Assembly: GCF_003260015.1 (NCBI RefSeq)
Contig: NZ_QCXS01000002.1
Location: 372,001 to 436,000 of the forward strand
Length of the DNA: 64,000 nt
Direction: 5' to 3'
Source: Nakamurella deserti
GTDB taxonomy: Bacteria > Actinomycetota > Actinomycetes > Mycobacteriales > Nakamurellaceae
Numbering within the stretch: position 1 is the stretch's first letter; each line of letters opens with the position of its first letter. The translations under genes were made by a program, and so were the position numbers. Positions 1-7,975 of the stretch are shown here, one piece after another. The notes beneath the pieces were generated by a model. The model worked only from the letters and a program-made list of their open reading frames with translations. It searched no databases and had not been told where the DNA came from.

Positions 1-362
1 CCGGCCTCCCGCACGGCCTGGTCCCAGATGTCGGAGTTCAGCGCGAGCACGATGCCGATCAGCGCGATCACCGCGGTCAGGACGTACACGCCGAAGGCCG
101 CGGTGACGGTCGTCGGGGTGGCGGTCTTCCCCGCCGCCCGGCTCGGGTCGTCGTAGCCGCCGCCCGGGTAGCCCTGCTGCGGGTAGTTCTGCTGGGGATA
201 CCCCTGCTGCTGCGGGTAGCCCTGCTGACCCGGGTACTGCTGGTGGCCCGGGTACGGCCCGGAGCCGCCCTGCTGCGGGTACGCCTGGCCCTGCTGCGGA
301 TACTGCGGGTACTGCTGCGGCTGCTGCGGCTGGTTCTGGGGCGGTTGGTACGGATCCGACAT
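1..362 (-). CDS. Pro/Gln/Tyr-rich membrane protein (C-terminus off window)
   Basis: This gene begins at an ATG (360-362, minus strand) and is cut by the left edge after about 120 codons. Residues 1-70 are low complexity, with repeated QQGYPQ-like units rich in P, Q, G and Y. A short charged stretch (DDPSRAAGK) follows, then a hydrophobic segment (VYVLTAVIALIGIVLAL) that reads as a first transmembrane helix. Actinobacteria carry many proteins with such a disordered cytoplasmic Pro/Gln/Tyr tail ahead of one or more helices. I do not recognise the family, and no function can be given from the visible part. The reading frame is open to the window edge. Confidence 0.8.
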   Translation of the reverse strand, partial: MSDPYQPPQNQPQQPQQYPQYPQQGQAYPQQGGSGPYPGHQQYPGQQGYPQQQGYPQQNYPQQGYPGGGYDDPSRAAGKTATPTTVTAAFGVYVLTAVIALIGIVLALNSDIWDQAVREA

Positions 363-443
363 GACGTGCTCCTGGGGCCGTGCGGGCGGGAAACCTCCGG
401 GGCGAAGTATGCCAGCAGGTCACAGCGCGCGACGGGGAATGCG

Positions 444-1343
444 TCAGTCCACCGGGTGGGCCGCCACGACCGCCGCGCAGCCCGCCGGATCGAGGTCGAA
501 CACGGTCGCGGCCCCGTCCACCGGGATCACCGAGACGGTGTGCGTGTCGCGGTACAGCCGCACCAGGTTGAACGCCGTGGACCGGGTGGTGTGCTCGTGG
601 CCGGCCGGGCCGAGGGGATCGGTGCGGATGGCGGTGGACCCGGCCACGGCGACCGGCACGCCGCCCAGCGTGCCGCTCTGCGCCAGGTGGTGGTGCCCGG
701 CCAGCACCAGCCGGACGTCGGTGCCGGCGATGACGTCGGCCAACGCGCGGCGGGAGGCCCGTTCGAGGGTGAAGTAGGTCAGCAGCGGGGTCGGCGGCGG
801 GACCGGCGCGTGGTGCAGGACCACGACGGTGCCGTCCGGCGCGGGCGTGCCGAGGATGCGCGAGAGCTCGGCGAGGGTGTCGTCGGTCAGGCGGCCGTGT
901 CCCTTGCCGACGATGGTGCTGTCCAGCGTGACGATCCGCAGCCGGTCGCCGAGCAGGATCCGCTGTACCCGGGGATCGGTGTCGTCCACGCCGAGGAGCT
1001 CACGGTGGAACGCCACCCGGACGTCGTGGTTGCCGGTGGCGTACACGAGCGGCACCCCGAGGGGTTCGACCGCGGCCCGCAGCCGCCGGTAGGCGTCCGG
1101 GTCGCCGGTGTCGGTCAGGTCCCCCGACAGCACGATGGCGTCGAAGCGGTGCCCGTTGGCCTGCCCGCGGCGCAGCTCGGCCACCACCGCGGCCAGCGTG
1201 ACCTCCGGATCGACCACGCCGTTGTAGAGCACACCGGTCGACGTCAGGTGGCAGTCCGACAGGTGCACGATCGTGTGTCCGGCGACCTCGGGAGGCTCTC
1301 CGTCGGGGGTCACCGGCGTCGGTCCTCCCGCCGTCGGCGGCAT
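444..1343 (-). CDS. cpdA: Rv0805-like class III cyclic nucleotide phosphodiesterase (CpdA family)
   Basis: This is a metallophosphoesterase of 299 residues. The dimetal-site motifs appear in order: LSDCH (Asp30, His32), SGDLTDTGDPDAY (Asp75), TGNHD (Asn105, His106), LHHAP near 180 and AGHHH near 222. The phrases around them, such as GDLTDTG.PDAYR, APDGT and VVLHHAPVP, closely resemble mycobacterial Rv0805, which hydrolyses cyclic nucleotides and other phosphodiesters. Cyclic nucleotide hydrolysis is therefore the likely role, inferred by family. The frame is open 60 codons further upstream, but that stretch lies inside the preceding HAD gene. I chose the ATG at 1343 because it lies 4 nt after the upstream stop, so the two genes are probably co-transcribed and translationally coupled. 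Confidence 0.88.
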   Translation of the reverse strand: MPPTAGGPTPVTPDGEPPEVAGHTIVHLSDCHLTSTGVLYNGVVDPEVTLAAVVAELRRGQANGHRFDAIVLSGDLTDTGDPDAYRRLRAAVEPLGVPLVYATGNHDVRVAFHRELLGVDDTDPRVQRILLGDRLRIVTLDSTIVGKGHGRLTDDTLAELSRILGTPAPDGTVVVLHHAPVPPPTPLLTYFTLERASRRALADVIAGTDVRLVLAGHHHLAQSGTLGGVPVAVAGSTAIRTDPLGPAGHEHTTRSTAFNLVRLYRDTHTVSVIPVDGAATVFDLDPAGCAAVVAAHPVD

Positions 1344-1347
1344 CGGC

Positions 1348-2058
1348 TCAGCGGTCAACGGGGGCCTCCGGATCGGTCGACCAGCGGACGAGGGCGGGCA
1401 GCAGCGGCGCGAGTTCGGTCGCGCGCCACGTCGGCGTGCCGAGGCGACGGTCGAAGCGGTCGATGTGCGCGGTGCGGCCGCCCGCCTCGTGGACGGCGGC
1501 GAGATCGGCCGCCCAGCGGTCACCGATGCCCAGGACGCGGCGGGGGTCGCCGGTGCGGGCGACGGCGTCCGCGGCGATGGCGCGCAGTCCGTCGGGCTTG
1601 CCGGCCCCGCTGATGATCCGGTCCACGGCGGCGGTCAGCCCGACCGCGTCGAGCACCTCCGCGATGCCCGCCTCGGGGGCGTTGGTGACCAGCCACACCT
1701 GGTCGGACTCGTCGAGACCGTCGAGCCAGTCGGTGAGTCCGGGTTGCGCGTCGAGGGCGAACGCACTGCGCACGACATCCTCCCGGCTCTGCGCGTAGGC
1801 GGCACGACGCGCGTCCAGGGGCACCCCGGCTCCGTCGCTCATGGCGTGGACCACCTCGTAGCCGTCCTCGGCGGTGGCGAAGACGTCGGGGACGCCGGGC
1901 GGCGCGACGCGGCCCTCCAGGAACGATCGCATGCCGCCGATGATGAGGGTGGCGGTGGTCGGGTCGACCAGCTCGGCAACGCGCCGGGCGTAGGCCTGGA
2001 CGGCGAGGTCGCCGACGTAGGCGGTGCCGTCGAAGTCGAGCAGGATGGCGAGCGGCAC
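1348..2058 (-). CDS. HAD-superfamily hydrolase (phosphatase-like)
   Basis: This is a haloacid dehalogenase-type hydrolase of 236 residues. Motif I is LLDFDGT (Asp8, Asp10), motif II is the Thr in WLVTNAP, motif III is the Lys in GAGKPDG, and motif IV is GIGDRWAADL. The helical cap lies between motifs I and II, as in phosphoglycolate-phosphatase-like members. The substrate is unknown. I place the start at GTG 2058 because a GGAGG sits 6 nt upstream and the DFDGT motif then falls at the usual distance from the N-terminus. The longer open frame adds 47 low-complexity residues. The gene is first in a two-gene unit with the downstream phosphodiesterase. Confidence 0.85.
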   Translation of the reverse strand: MPLAILLDFDGTAYVGDLAVQAYARRVAELVDPTTATLIIGGMRSFLEGRVAPPGVPDVFATAEDGYEVVHAMSDGAGVPLDARRAAYAQSREDVVRSAFALDAQPGLTDWLDGLDESDQVWLVTNAPEAGIAEVLDAVGLTAAVDRIISGAGKPDGLRAIAADAVARTGDPRRVLGIGDRWAADLAAVHEAGGRTAHIDRFDRRLGTPTWRATELAPLLPALVRWSTDPEAPVDR

Positions 2059-2206
2059 CGGGCCTCCGTGTCGTGGGTGGGGGCGGGCAGCGGACGTGCC
2101 CGTGCCCCGGTCGATCCTGCCAGCCGTCCCGGGCGCCGTGGGGCGGGTCCCGCCCCGTGCGCGGGTTCCCGCCGGTTCCCGCTCCCGCCCTGCACACAAT
2201 AGACCG

Positions 2207-2260
2207 ATGACCGACCTCTCGAGGCCCGCCGGCCGCCCTGCGGCGGGGACCGTGGCGTGA
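2207..2260 (+). CDS. Possible 17-residue leader peptide
   Basis: An ATG at 2207 lies exactly 7 nt after a CACAAT hexamer (2195-2200). This matches the -10-to-start spacing of leaderless genes throughout this window. The frame encodes MTDLSRPAGRPAAGTVA and stops at TGA 2258-2260, overlapping the GTG of the next gene by GTGA. It could be a translated leader coupled to the membrane protein. It could also be the displaced N-terminus of that gene after a frameshift. No homologue is recognised. Confidence 0.35.
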   Translation: MTDLSRPAGRPAAGTVA

Positions 2261-2796
2261 CGCCCCGCACCGGACGGCTGCTCGGGGCCGGCATCGTCCT
2301 GACCGGGTTGCTGCTGATCCTGTTCGGATTCCTGACCTGGGCCGACGTCGCCCTCGCCGGCGCCGACAGCTCGTCGTTGAGCGGGTGGGGGGCGATCAGC
2401 GGCGGCCCCGGGGCGGCGGCCGGCGACAACATCAACGAGGTGATCACCAGCCTCGGCGGCGTCGGTTCCTACCGGCCGGCCCTGCTGCCGACGGTGCTGG
2501 CCGGGTTCGGGGTCGTGGCCGGGCTCGGGGTCGTGGTCCGGACGTCGAAGGTGGCCGCGGCCGGGGCGGTCGCGGTGGGTCTGTTCGTCGTCGGCTGGGG
2601 GCTGTACCGGGCGTTGCGTCCGGGCGACGTCGCCGGCCTGCTGGTCGAGGGTGACGTCGCGACCGCCGCCGTCGGCCCGTGGGTGACGTCGGTCGGTGGG
2701 CTCGCCATGGTCGCTCTGGCCGTCGCCGTCCTGGCGGCCCGGGCACCGGCGCCGCCCGTCGCGCCGCGCCGCCGGGGCATCCAGCCGCGGCGGTGA
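2257..2796 (+). CDS. Uncharacterised four-helix membrane protein
   Basis: This 179-residue protein has four predicted transmembrane helices: about residues 9-30 (LLGAGIVLTGLLLILFGFL), 75-98, 102-118 and 145-163. The first extracytoplasmic loop is about 45 residues long, Ser/Gly-rich, and contains DNINEVITSL. The C-terminus is basic (RRRGIQPRR). The overall shape resembles the small tryptophan-synthesis-associated type of actinobacterial membrane protein, but I cannot assign it to that family. The GTG at 2257 overlaps the stop of a short upstream frame, which implies translational coupling. Confidence 0.65.
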   Translation: MTPRTGRLLGAGIVLTGLLLILFGFLTWADVALAGADSSSLSGWGAISGGPGAAAGDNINEVITSLGGVGSYRPALLPTVLAGFGVVAGLGVVVRTSKVAAAGAVAVGLFVVGWGLYRALRPGDVAGLLVEGDVATAAVGPWVTSVGGLAMVALAVAVLAARAPAPPVAPRRRGIQPRR

Positions 2797-2883
2797 CTCC
2801 CGGTGGGTGCCCCGGGCGACCGGGAGGCCCGCGAGATTCCGTCGGAGGTGCGTACTCGGGGGTGGTCGGGCGGCGGCGCCCGA

Positions 2884-3285
2884 TCAGCGTCCGAGGCCCG
2901 GGAAGAAGCCCGGCAGCCGGGCGGCGACCGACGGCAGCAGCGCGCCGGCCACGAACAGCACTCCGACGCCGGCGAAGAGCACCGCCGCGATCAGCCGGAA
3001 CGGCCCCGGCCCACCGGCCAGCCCGACCGCGACCAGCACCACGATCACCAGTCCGGCGACCCCGGTGAGCGGCCGGCGGTGACGGTCGACCACGGCGAAC
3101 GTCGGGCGGCTCAGCAGCAGCACCAGCACCGCTCCGACCGGGAGGAACACCCCGCCGGCGTCGAACGGCTCCCCGGCGGCGGCGTCCGACGCGGCGGCCA
3201 CTCCGAGCAGGGCCAGGATCACCGCCAGCACGATCGCCTTGCGCAGCACGGCGGGCCGCAGCCCACCCGGGTCCGCCTGGGTCAC
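2884..3285 (-). CDS. Small hypothetical membrane protein
   Basis: This 133-residue protein has about four hydrophobic segments: AIVLAVILALLGVAAA, GVFLPVGAVLVLLL, LTGVAGLVIVVLVAVGLA and LIAAVLFAGVGVLFVAGALL. A short basic loop (DRHRRPL) separates the second and third, and the C-terminus is short and polar. The frame extends to a GTG at 3342. I prefer GTG 3285 because a GGGAG lies 7 nt before it and the first helix then sits near the N-terminus. The gene follows the LLM oxidoreductase stop by 70 nt or less on the same strand and may share its transcript. No function is recognised. Confidence 0.55.
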   Translation of the reverse strand: MTQADPGGLRPAVLRKAIVLAVILALLGVAAASDAAAGEPFDAGGVFLPVGAVLVLLLSRPTFAVVDRHRRPLTGVAGLVIVVLVAVGLAGGPGPFRLIAAVLFAGVGVLFVAGALLPSVAARLPGFFPGLGR

Positions 3286-3359
3286 CGTGCCGCTCCCGTC
3301 CTCAGCGCGGCCGGTCGCCGTCGCCCGTCGCTCATCGCCCACCGGAGAGCCCGCCCGGG

Positions 3360-4226
3360 TCAGACGGTGCCGCCGGGCCCGAGTCGACCGGCCACCTGCT
3401 CGAGCACCGCGGGGTCACCGACGAACTGCTTGGACTCCCGCGGCCAGTGCACCACCACGTCGGTGAAGCCCAGTGCGGCGGCCCGGCCCACCGCGTCGTC
3501 GAAGACGTCGACGCTGCGCAGCGAGAACACCGGCGCGCTGTCGAGGTTGAGGTAGCGGGCCACACCGGGCCGCTCGGCGGTGATCCCGGCGAACCGGTCG
3601 GCCAGCTCCGCGATGCCGCGCCACCAGGAGTCGAGGTCGTCGGCGGGGGAGCCCACCGTCGCCCAGCCGTCACCGAACCGGGCGGCGATCCGCATGCTGC
3701 GAGGCCCGTTGGCCGCCACCACGATGGGCAACCGGGGACGCTGCACGCACCCCGGAAGCAGATGCGCGTCCACCGCCCGGTAGTGCGCGCCCTCGAAGCT
3801 GGTGACCGGCCGGCGCAGCAGCAGTTCGGTGAGCTCGACGAACTCGGCCAGCCGGTCGACCCGCTCCCGCGGCGGCAGGTCGTCCGCGCCGAACACCCGG
3901 GAGTCCCAGCCGAGCCCGCCCGCGCCCACCCCGGCGGTCATCCGGCCGCCCGACAGCACGTCCAGCGTCATCAGGTCCTTGGCCAGCGTCACCGGGTGCC
4001 GGAAGTTCGGGCTGGTCACCCAGGTGCCGATCCGCAGCGTCGACGTCGCCAGCGCCGCGACCGTCAGCGTCGGCATCGTGGCGTGCCACGGCTCGTCCGC
4101 CAGGTCCCGCCACGCCAGGTGGTCGTAGGTCCAGCCGTGTGCGAAGCCCATGTCCTGCAGCGCCTTCCAGCGCGCGGTGGTCTCGGCGGCGTCGAACTGG
4201 GGGAGGATGACGACCCCGACACGCAT
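3360..4226 (-). CDS. LLM-class flavin/F420-dependent oxidoreductase
   Basis: This 288-residue protein belongs to the luciferase-like TIM-barrel family. Visible family landmarks are the N-terminal strand VGVVILPQF, the WTYDHL segment, the substrate/cofactor strand RIGTWVTSPNFRHPVTLAKDLMTLDVLSGGR split around residues 66-95, and the phosphate-binding region IVVAANGPRSMRIAARFGDGW near 170-190. In actinobacteria most relatives use reduced F420, while others use FMN. The sequence does not decide between them, and the substrate is unknown. The ATG at 4226 is preceded by GAGGGG about 6 nt upstream. Confidence 0.85.
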   Translation of the reverse strand: MRVGVVILPQFDAAETTARWKALQDMGFAHGWTYDHLAWRDLADEPWHATMPTLTVAALATSTLRIGTWVTSPNFRHPVTLAKDLMTLDVLSGGRMTAGVGAGGLGWDSRVFGADDLPPRERVDRLAEFVELTELLLRRPVTSFEGAHYRAVDAHLLPGCVQRPRLPIVVAANGPRSMRIAARFGDGWATVGSPADDLDSWWRGIAELADRFAGITAERPGVARYLNLDSAPVFSLRSVDVFDDAVGRAAALGFTDVVVHWPRESKQFVGDPAVLEQVAGRLGPGGTV

Positions 4227-4276
4227 GAATGCCCCTCACTCTCCGGCGCGCGGGCGCGCACCGTGCCGACAGTCGA

Positions 4277-4894
4277 TCAGAACCCGAGGTGCTCGCGGGC
4301 CCGGTCCACCGACGGGCCGGCCCACAGCGCCTGGTACACCCCGTTCTCCGACAGCGAGCGCAGATCGGCCCGGTCCAGGTACAGCGTGCCCGCCAGGTGG
4401 TCGGTCTCGTGCTGGACGATGCGGGCCTGCCAGCCCCAGTACTCGGCGTCGATGGTCGATCCGTCGGGAGCTGACGCCCTCAGGTGCACCGCGGCCGGCC
4501 GGTCGACGGCCGCCTGGTAGCCGGGCACCGACAGGCAGCCCTCGTAGAAGAACGCCCGATCGTCGCCGACCGCGGTGTACACCGGGTTGAGCAGCACCAG
4601 GAGATCGAGCGGACGCCGGTCACGGGCGGCCGCGACGTCCTCGGCCACCTCGGCGGAGTCCTCGAGGACGGTCAGCTGCAGGCCGATCCCGACCTGCGGC
4701 GCCGCGAGGCCGACCCCCGGTGCGGCGTGCATGCTCTCGCGCATCGCCGCGATCAGCTCGGTCAGCACCGCGTCGTCGAGCTGGCCGTCGTAGCGGTCGG
4801 CGGGCCGCCGGAGCACGGGCAGCCCGGCCGGCACGATGGGCAGCGGTCGCGGTCCGGAGAGCAACCGGTCGACCCGGTCGGCGTGCGTCATCAT
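4277..4894 (-). CDS. def: Peptide deformylase
   Basis: This enzyme removes the formyl group from the N-terminal methionine of nascent proteins and is a cytoplasmic metalloenzyme. All three signature motifs are present: GVGLAAPQ (60-67), EGCLS (118-122) and QHETDH (161-166). Cys120, His162 and His166 serve as metal ligands and Glu163 as the catalytic base. The 205-residue length is normal for the actinobacterial type, which has a longer N-terminus than the E. coli enzyme. The frame is open to 5296, but that part lies under the divergent PPOX gene. The ATG at 4894 (MMTHAD) gives the expected N-terminus. Confidence 0.94.
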   Translation of the reverse strand: MMTHADRVDRLLSGPRPLPIVPAGLPVLRRPADRYDGQLDDAVLTELIAAMRESMHAAPGVGLAAPQVGIGLQLTVLEDSAEVAEDVAAARDRRPLDLLVLLNPVYTAVGDDRAFFYEGCLSVPGYQAAVDRPAAVHLRASAPDGSTIDAEYWGWQARIVQHETDHLAGTLYLDRADLRSLSENGVYQALWAGPSVDRAREHLGF

Positions 4895-4939
4895 CGCCAC
4901 CGACCTTATGGCCCCGAGGGTCGGTCGCGTCCCCGTGAC

Positions 4940-4945
4940 TACGCT
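4940..4945 (+). promoter_or_regulatory. -10 element of a leaderless promoter (PPOX gene)
   Basis: The hexamer TACGCT ends 7 nt before the ATG at 4952, so transcription should start on the start codon itself. No Shine-Dalgarno sequence precedes this ATG. The divergent deformylase start lies only 57 nt away. Confidence 0.6.
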
Positions 4946-4951
4946 GACCGC

Positions 4952-5452
4952 ATGCCACGATCCGTCGCGACCACCACCGCCGTGCCGCTCGACGAGCTCC
5001 TGGAGTTCGTGCGCACCCGCCGGCACCTGCTGCTCGCCACCACCCGCACCGACGGCCGCCCGCAGCTCTCGCCGGTCAGCGGTGGCGTCGACGGCGAGGG
5101 GCGGCTGATCATCTCGACGTATCCCGGACGGGCGAAGACGGCCAACGCCGCGCGCACCCCCGAGGTGAGTGTGTGCGTGATGAGCGACGACTGGGACGGC
5201 CCCTGGGTGCAGATCGACGGCACCGCCGAGGTCCTGGACATGCCCGAGGCCGAGGACGCGCTGGTCGACTACTACCGCAGCCTGGCCGGTGAGCACCCCG
5301 ACTGGGACGAGTACCGCGCCGCGATGCGCCTGCAGAACAAGTCGTTGATCCGCATCACCCCCACGAGGTGGGGGCCGGTGGCCACCGGCGGCTTCCCGCC
5401 GGACGTGGCGGCGCAGCTCGACGCCCGCGACGCGGCCGGGGCGTCGGCATGA
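4952..5452 (+). CDS. PPOX-class (split beta-barrel) F420/FMN-binding protein
   Basis: This 166-residue split beta-barrel protein is of the pyridoxamine-phosphate-oxidase-like family. Typical features are the N-terminal helix LDELLEFVRTRRHLLLATT, the strand GRPQLSPVSGGVDGEGRLIIST, the cofactor-binding PGRAKTANAARTPEVSVCV, and the strand GPWVQIDGTAEVLD. Actinobacterial members bind F420 or FMN and act as oxidoreductases. The substrate is not known here. The gene overlaps the following aldo-keto reductase by ATGA, so the two reductases form a coupled pair and may act on related substrates. Confidence 0.85.
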   Translation: MPRSVATTTAVPLDELLEFVRTRRHLLLATTRTDGRPQLSPVSGGVDGEGRLIISTYPGRAKTANAARTPEVSVCVMSDDWDGPWVQIDGTAEVLDMPEAEDALVDYYRSLAGEHPDWDEYRAAMRLQNKSLIRITPTRWGPVATGGFPPDVAAQLDARDAAGASA

Positions 5453-6285
5453 CCGTCGCCCACATCCCCCTCGTCGGCCTCAACCACGGCGGTCCGATGC
5501 CGCAGCTGGGGCTGGGCACCTGGCCGCTGGACGACGACGAGGCCGAAGGCGCGGTGCTCGCCGCGTTCGAGGTCGGTTACCGGCACATCGACACCGCCGT
5601 CAAGTACGGCAACGAGACCGGCGTCGGACGGGCCGTCGCGCTCGGCGGGCTGGACCGTGACGAGCTGTTCATCACGACCAAGCTGGACGGCACCTACCAG
5701 GGCGCCGACCGCGCGGTCGCCGGCCTGCAGGGCTCACTGGAGCGGCTCGGCCTGGACCACGTCGACCTGCTGCTCATCCACTGGCCGCTGCCGGCCCGGG
5801 GTGAGTTCGTCTCCACCTGGCGGACGTTCGAGCGGCTCCTCGCCGACGGGCTCACCCGCGCCATCGGGGTGTCGAACTTCAAGCCGGCACACCTGGCCAC
5901 GCTGGCCGCGGAGACCTCGGTGGTGCCGGCGGTGAACCAGGTGCAGCTGTCCCCGTTCACGCCCCGCCGGGCCGAGCGCGAGTACGCGGCCGCGCACGAC
6001 ATCGTGATCCAGTCCTACAGCCCGATCGGTGCCGGGGGCGAGCTGCTGCACGCCGACCCGGTGCAGGAACTGGCCGGCAGGCACCACCGGACGCCGGCCC
6101 AGATCGTGCTGCGCTGGCACGTGCAGCAGGGCCTGGTTCCGGTGCCGAAGTCGGCCGACCCGACCCGGATCGCCACCAACTCCCAGGTCTTCGACTTCGA
6201 GCTCGACGAGGACGACATGGCCCAGCTCGCCACCCTGGACCGGGGACCGGACGTGGGCATCGACTCCGACGTGGACGGACACTGA
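5449..6285 (+). CDS. Aldo/keto reductase
   Basis: This is an NADPH-dependent (beta/alpha)8 aldo-keto reductase of 278 residues. The catalytic tetrad is visible as Asp48 and Tyr53 in HIDTAVKYGNE, Lys78 in FITTKLDG and His111 in LLIHWPLP. The NADP-binding C-terminal signature appears as VPVPKSADPTRIATNSQVFDF. The closest classical relatives are 2,5-diketogluconate reductase-type enzymes, which reduce small carbonyls, but the physiological substrate cannot be read from the sequence. I chose the ATG at 5449 because it overlaps the stop of the upstream PPOX gene (ATGA). The longer open frame only covers that gene. Confidence 0.92.
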   Translation: MTVAHIPLVGLNHGGPMPQLGLGTWPLDDDEAEGAVLAAFEVGYRHIDTAVKYGNETGVGRAVALGGLDRDELFITTKLDGTYQGADRAVAGLQGSLERLGLDHVDLLLIHWPLPARGEFVSTWRTFERLLADGLTRAIGVSNFKPAHLATLAAETSVVPAVNQVQLSPFTPRRAEREYAAAHDIVIQSYSPIGAGGELLHADPVQELAGRHHRTPAQIVLRWHVQQGLVPVPKSADPTRIATNSQVFDFELDEDDMAQLATLDRGPDVGIDSDVDGH

Positions 6286-6423
6286 CCCGGACCCGGTCCG
6301 GACCCGCGGCGCGGGCGGGCGGGGGAGGGGGACGGTCGACCGCGTCCCCGGGGAATGGATCGGCGCCGACGGGACTTGTGCTGGGTCGAGAGCACGTCCC
6401 CGACCCGTCAGGAGATTCTTGCC

Positions 6424-6855
6424 GTGAGCACCGCCACCGCCATCTACACCGCCTCCGCCACCGCCTCCGGTGAGGGCCGCAACGGCCATGTCGCCAGTTC
6501 CGACGGTGTGCTGGACTTCGACCTCGCGGTGCCGAAGGAGATGGGTGGCCCCGGCGGTGCGCTGACCAACCCCGAGCAGCTCTTCGCGGCCGGCTACGCG
6601 GCGTGCTTCCACAGCGCGCTCAAGGCCGTGGCCCGCATCGAAAAGCAGACCCTCACCGATTCCGCGGTGGTCGCCGACGTCTCGTTCGTCGGTGGTGAGG
6701 GTGGTCCGCAGCTCGCCGTGGCGCTGCACGTCGAGATCCCCGGCCTGGAGCACGCCGTCGCGCAGGACCTGGTCGAGAAGGCGCACCAGATGTGCCCGTA
6801 CTCCCGGGCCACCCGCGGCAACATCGACGTCACGCTGTCGGTCGACGCCGGCTGA
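6424..6855 (+). CDS. ohr: Organic hydroperoxide resistance protein
   Basis: This is a thiol-dependent peroxidase of the Ohr/OsmC family that reduces organic and fatty-acid hydroperoxides with lipoylated partners. The two redox cysteines are in place: Cys61 in AAGYAACFHSAL and Cys124 in MCPYSRATRGN. The conserved Arg19 of the active site (GRNGHV) is also present. The 143-residue length is typical. The start is GTG 6424, with AGGAG about 9 nt upstream. No OhrR-type MarR regulator lies next to it in this window. A perfect hairpin terminator follows. Confidence 0.93.
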   Translation: MSTATAIYTASATASGEGRNGHVASSDGVLDFDLAVPKEMGGPGGALTNPEQLFAAGYAACFHSALKAVARIEKQTLTDSAVVADVSFVGGEGGPQLAVALHVEIPGLEHAVAQDLVEKAHQMCPYSRATRGNIDVTLSVDAG

Positions 6856-6879
6856 GCGCGTCCGACCGGGAACACACGA

Positions 6880-6910
6880 GAGGCCGGTACCCGTGACGGG
6901 TACCGGCCTC
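6880..6910. terminator. Bidirectional hairpin terminator between ohr and the importer operon
   Basis: A perfect 14-bp inverted repeat (6880-6893 with 6897-6910) has a 3-nt TGA loop and sits between the two convergent stops. No T-run follows on either strand, which is common for GC-rich actinobacterial terminators. Confidence 0.75.
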
Positions 6911-6925
6911 CCGGCACTCCGGAGT

Positions 6926-7975
6926 TCACCGTCGGCGTGCCACCAGCACCCGCTGCAGCACGATGAAGAACAGCACCAGCACACCGATCATCACGCGCGT
7001 CCAGCCGGTGTTCAGGTCACCGTCGAACTCCTTGTAGGCATAGATGACGCCCAGGGTCAGCACGCCCAGCAGCGACCCGAGGACGTAACCGGACCCGCCG
7101 GCGAGCAGGGTGCCGCCGATGACCACCGCGGCGATCGCGTTCAGCTCGTACCCGATGCCGGCGACGGGGTCGCCGGAGGCGGTGTAGAAGGAGAACAGGA
7201 TGCCGGCGAGGCCCGCGCACAGCCCGCTGATGGTGTAGACCGCGACCTTGGTGCGCGCCACCGACAGCCCCATCAGGTTGGTCGACGACTCGCCGCCGCC
7301 CAGTGCGTAGACGGTGCGGCCGAAGCGCGTGTAGTGCAGCACCACGAAGGCGATCACCAGGACGCCGAGGGCGATGAGCACGGCGGGGGTGGTGTACACC
7401 TCGGTGACGCGGGTGCGGCCGCGGGCGTTGGTGGTGGTCGCCTCCCAGAGGTCCACGTGGGCCTGGTTCATCGTCTGGAAGAAGCCGTTGTCGATGGCGA
7501 TCGACCGGTCGGTGATGACCAGGCACAGGCCGCGGGCGAGGAACATCGCGGCCAGCGTCGCGATGAACGGCTGGATCTTGAAGTGGTGGATCATCATCCC
7601 GACTGCGAAGCCGAGGCCACCGCCGACGACCAGGACCACCGGGATGACCACCGGGGCCGGCCACCCCTGCTGCAGCAGCGTCGCCGCCACCACGGTGCCC
7701 AGCGCCATCACCGCACCGACCGACAGGTCGATACCGCCGGTCAGGATGACGAACGTCATGCCCACCGCCAGCACGATGAGGAACGAGTTCTTGCTGAACA
7801 GGTCGAGCAACGCCTGACCCGAGGTGAAGTTCGGGTAGAGCGTGGCGCCGACGACCAGCATGATCGCGAGCAGCACCACGGTGGCGCCGATCTGGGAGTA
7901 CTGCTGGAAACGGCTCAGCGGCCGGCGCTTCTTCGGCGGCGCGGGCGCCGGCGAGTCCTGGACAACCGTGGTCAT
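6926..7975 (-). CDS. Sugar ABC transporter permease (YjfF-like)
   Basis: This is an integral membrane permease of the ribose/galactofuranose-type carbohydrate uptake family 2, 349 residues with about nine or ten helices. Family landmarks are the loop GMTFVILTGGIDLSVGAVMAL near 70-90, GLSVARTKVAVYTISGLCAGLAGIL near 235-260, and YELNAIAAVVIGGTLLAGG, the coupling region towards the ATPase. The C-terminus ends in a short basic tail. The start ATG at 7975 overlaps the upstream permease stop by ATGA. With the partner permease it should form the heterodimeric channel. An arabinose or arabinoside substrate is inferred from the ara genes nearby. Confidence 0.9.
   Translation of the reverse strand: MTTVVQDSPAPAPPKKRRPLSRFQQYSQIGATVVLLAIMLVVGATLYPNFTSGQALLDLFSKNSFLIVLAVGMTFVILTGGIDLSVGAVMALGTVVAATLLQQGWPAPVVIPVVLVVGGGLGFAVGMMIHHFKIQPFIATLAAMFLARGLCLVITDRSIAIDNGFFQTMNQAHVDLWEATTTNARGRTRVTEVYTTPAVLIALGVLVIAFVVLHYTRFGRTVYALGGGESSTNLMGLSVARTKVAVYTISGLCAGLAGILFSFYTASGDPVAGIGYELNAIAAVVIGGTLLAGGSGYVLGSLLGVLTLGVIYAYKEFDGDLNTGWTRVMIGVLVLFFIVLQRVLVARRR

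Noticed and set aside
243-360. CAG/CTG-rich repeat near the left edge as a structural repeat element
   Set aside because: It is the coding sequence for the Pro/Gln/Tyr-rich N-terminus of the truncated membrane protein, not an independent repeat.
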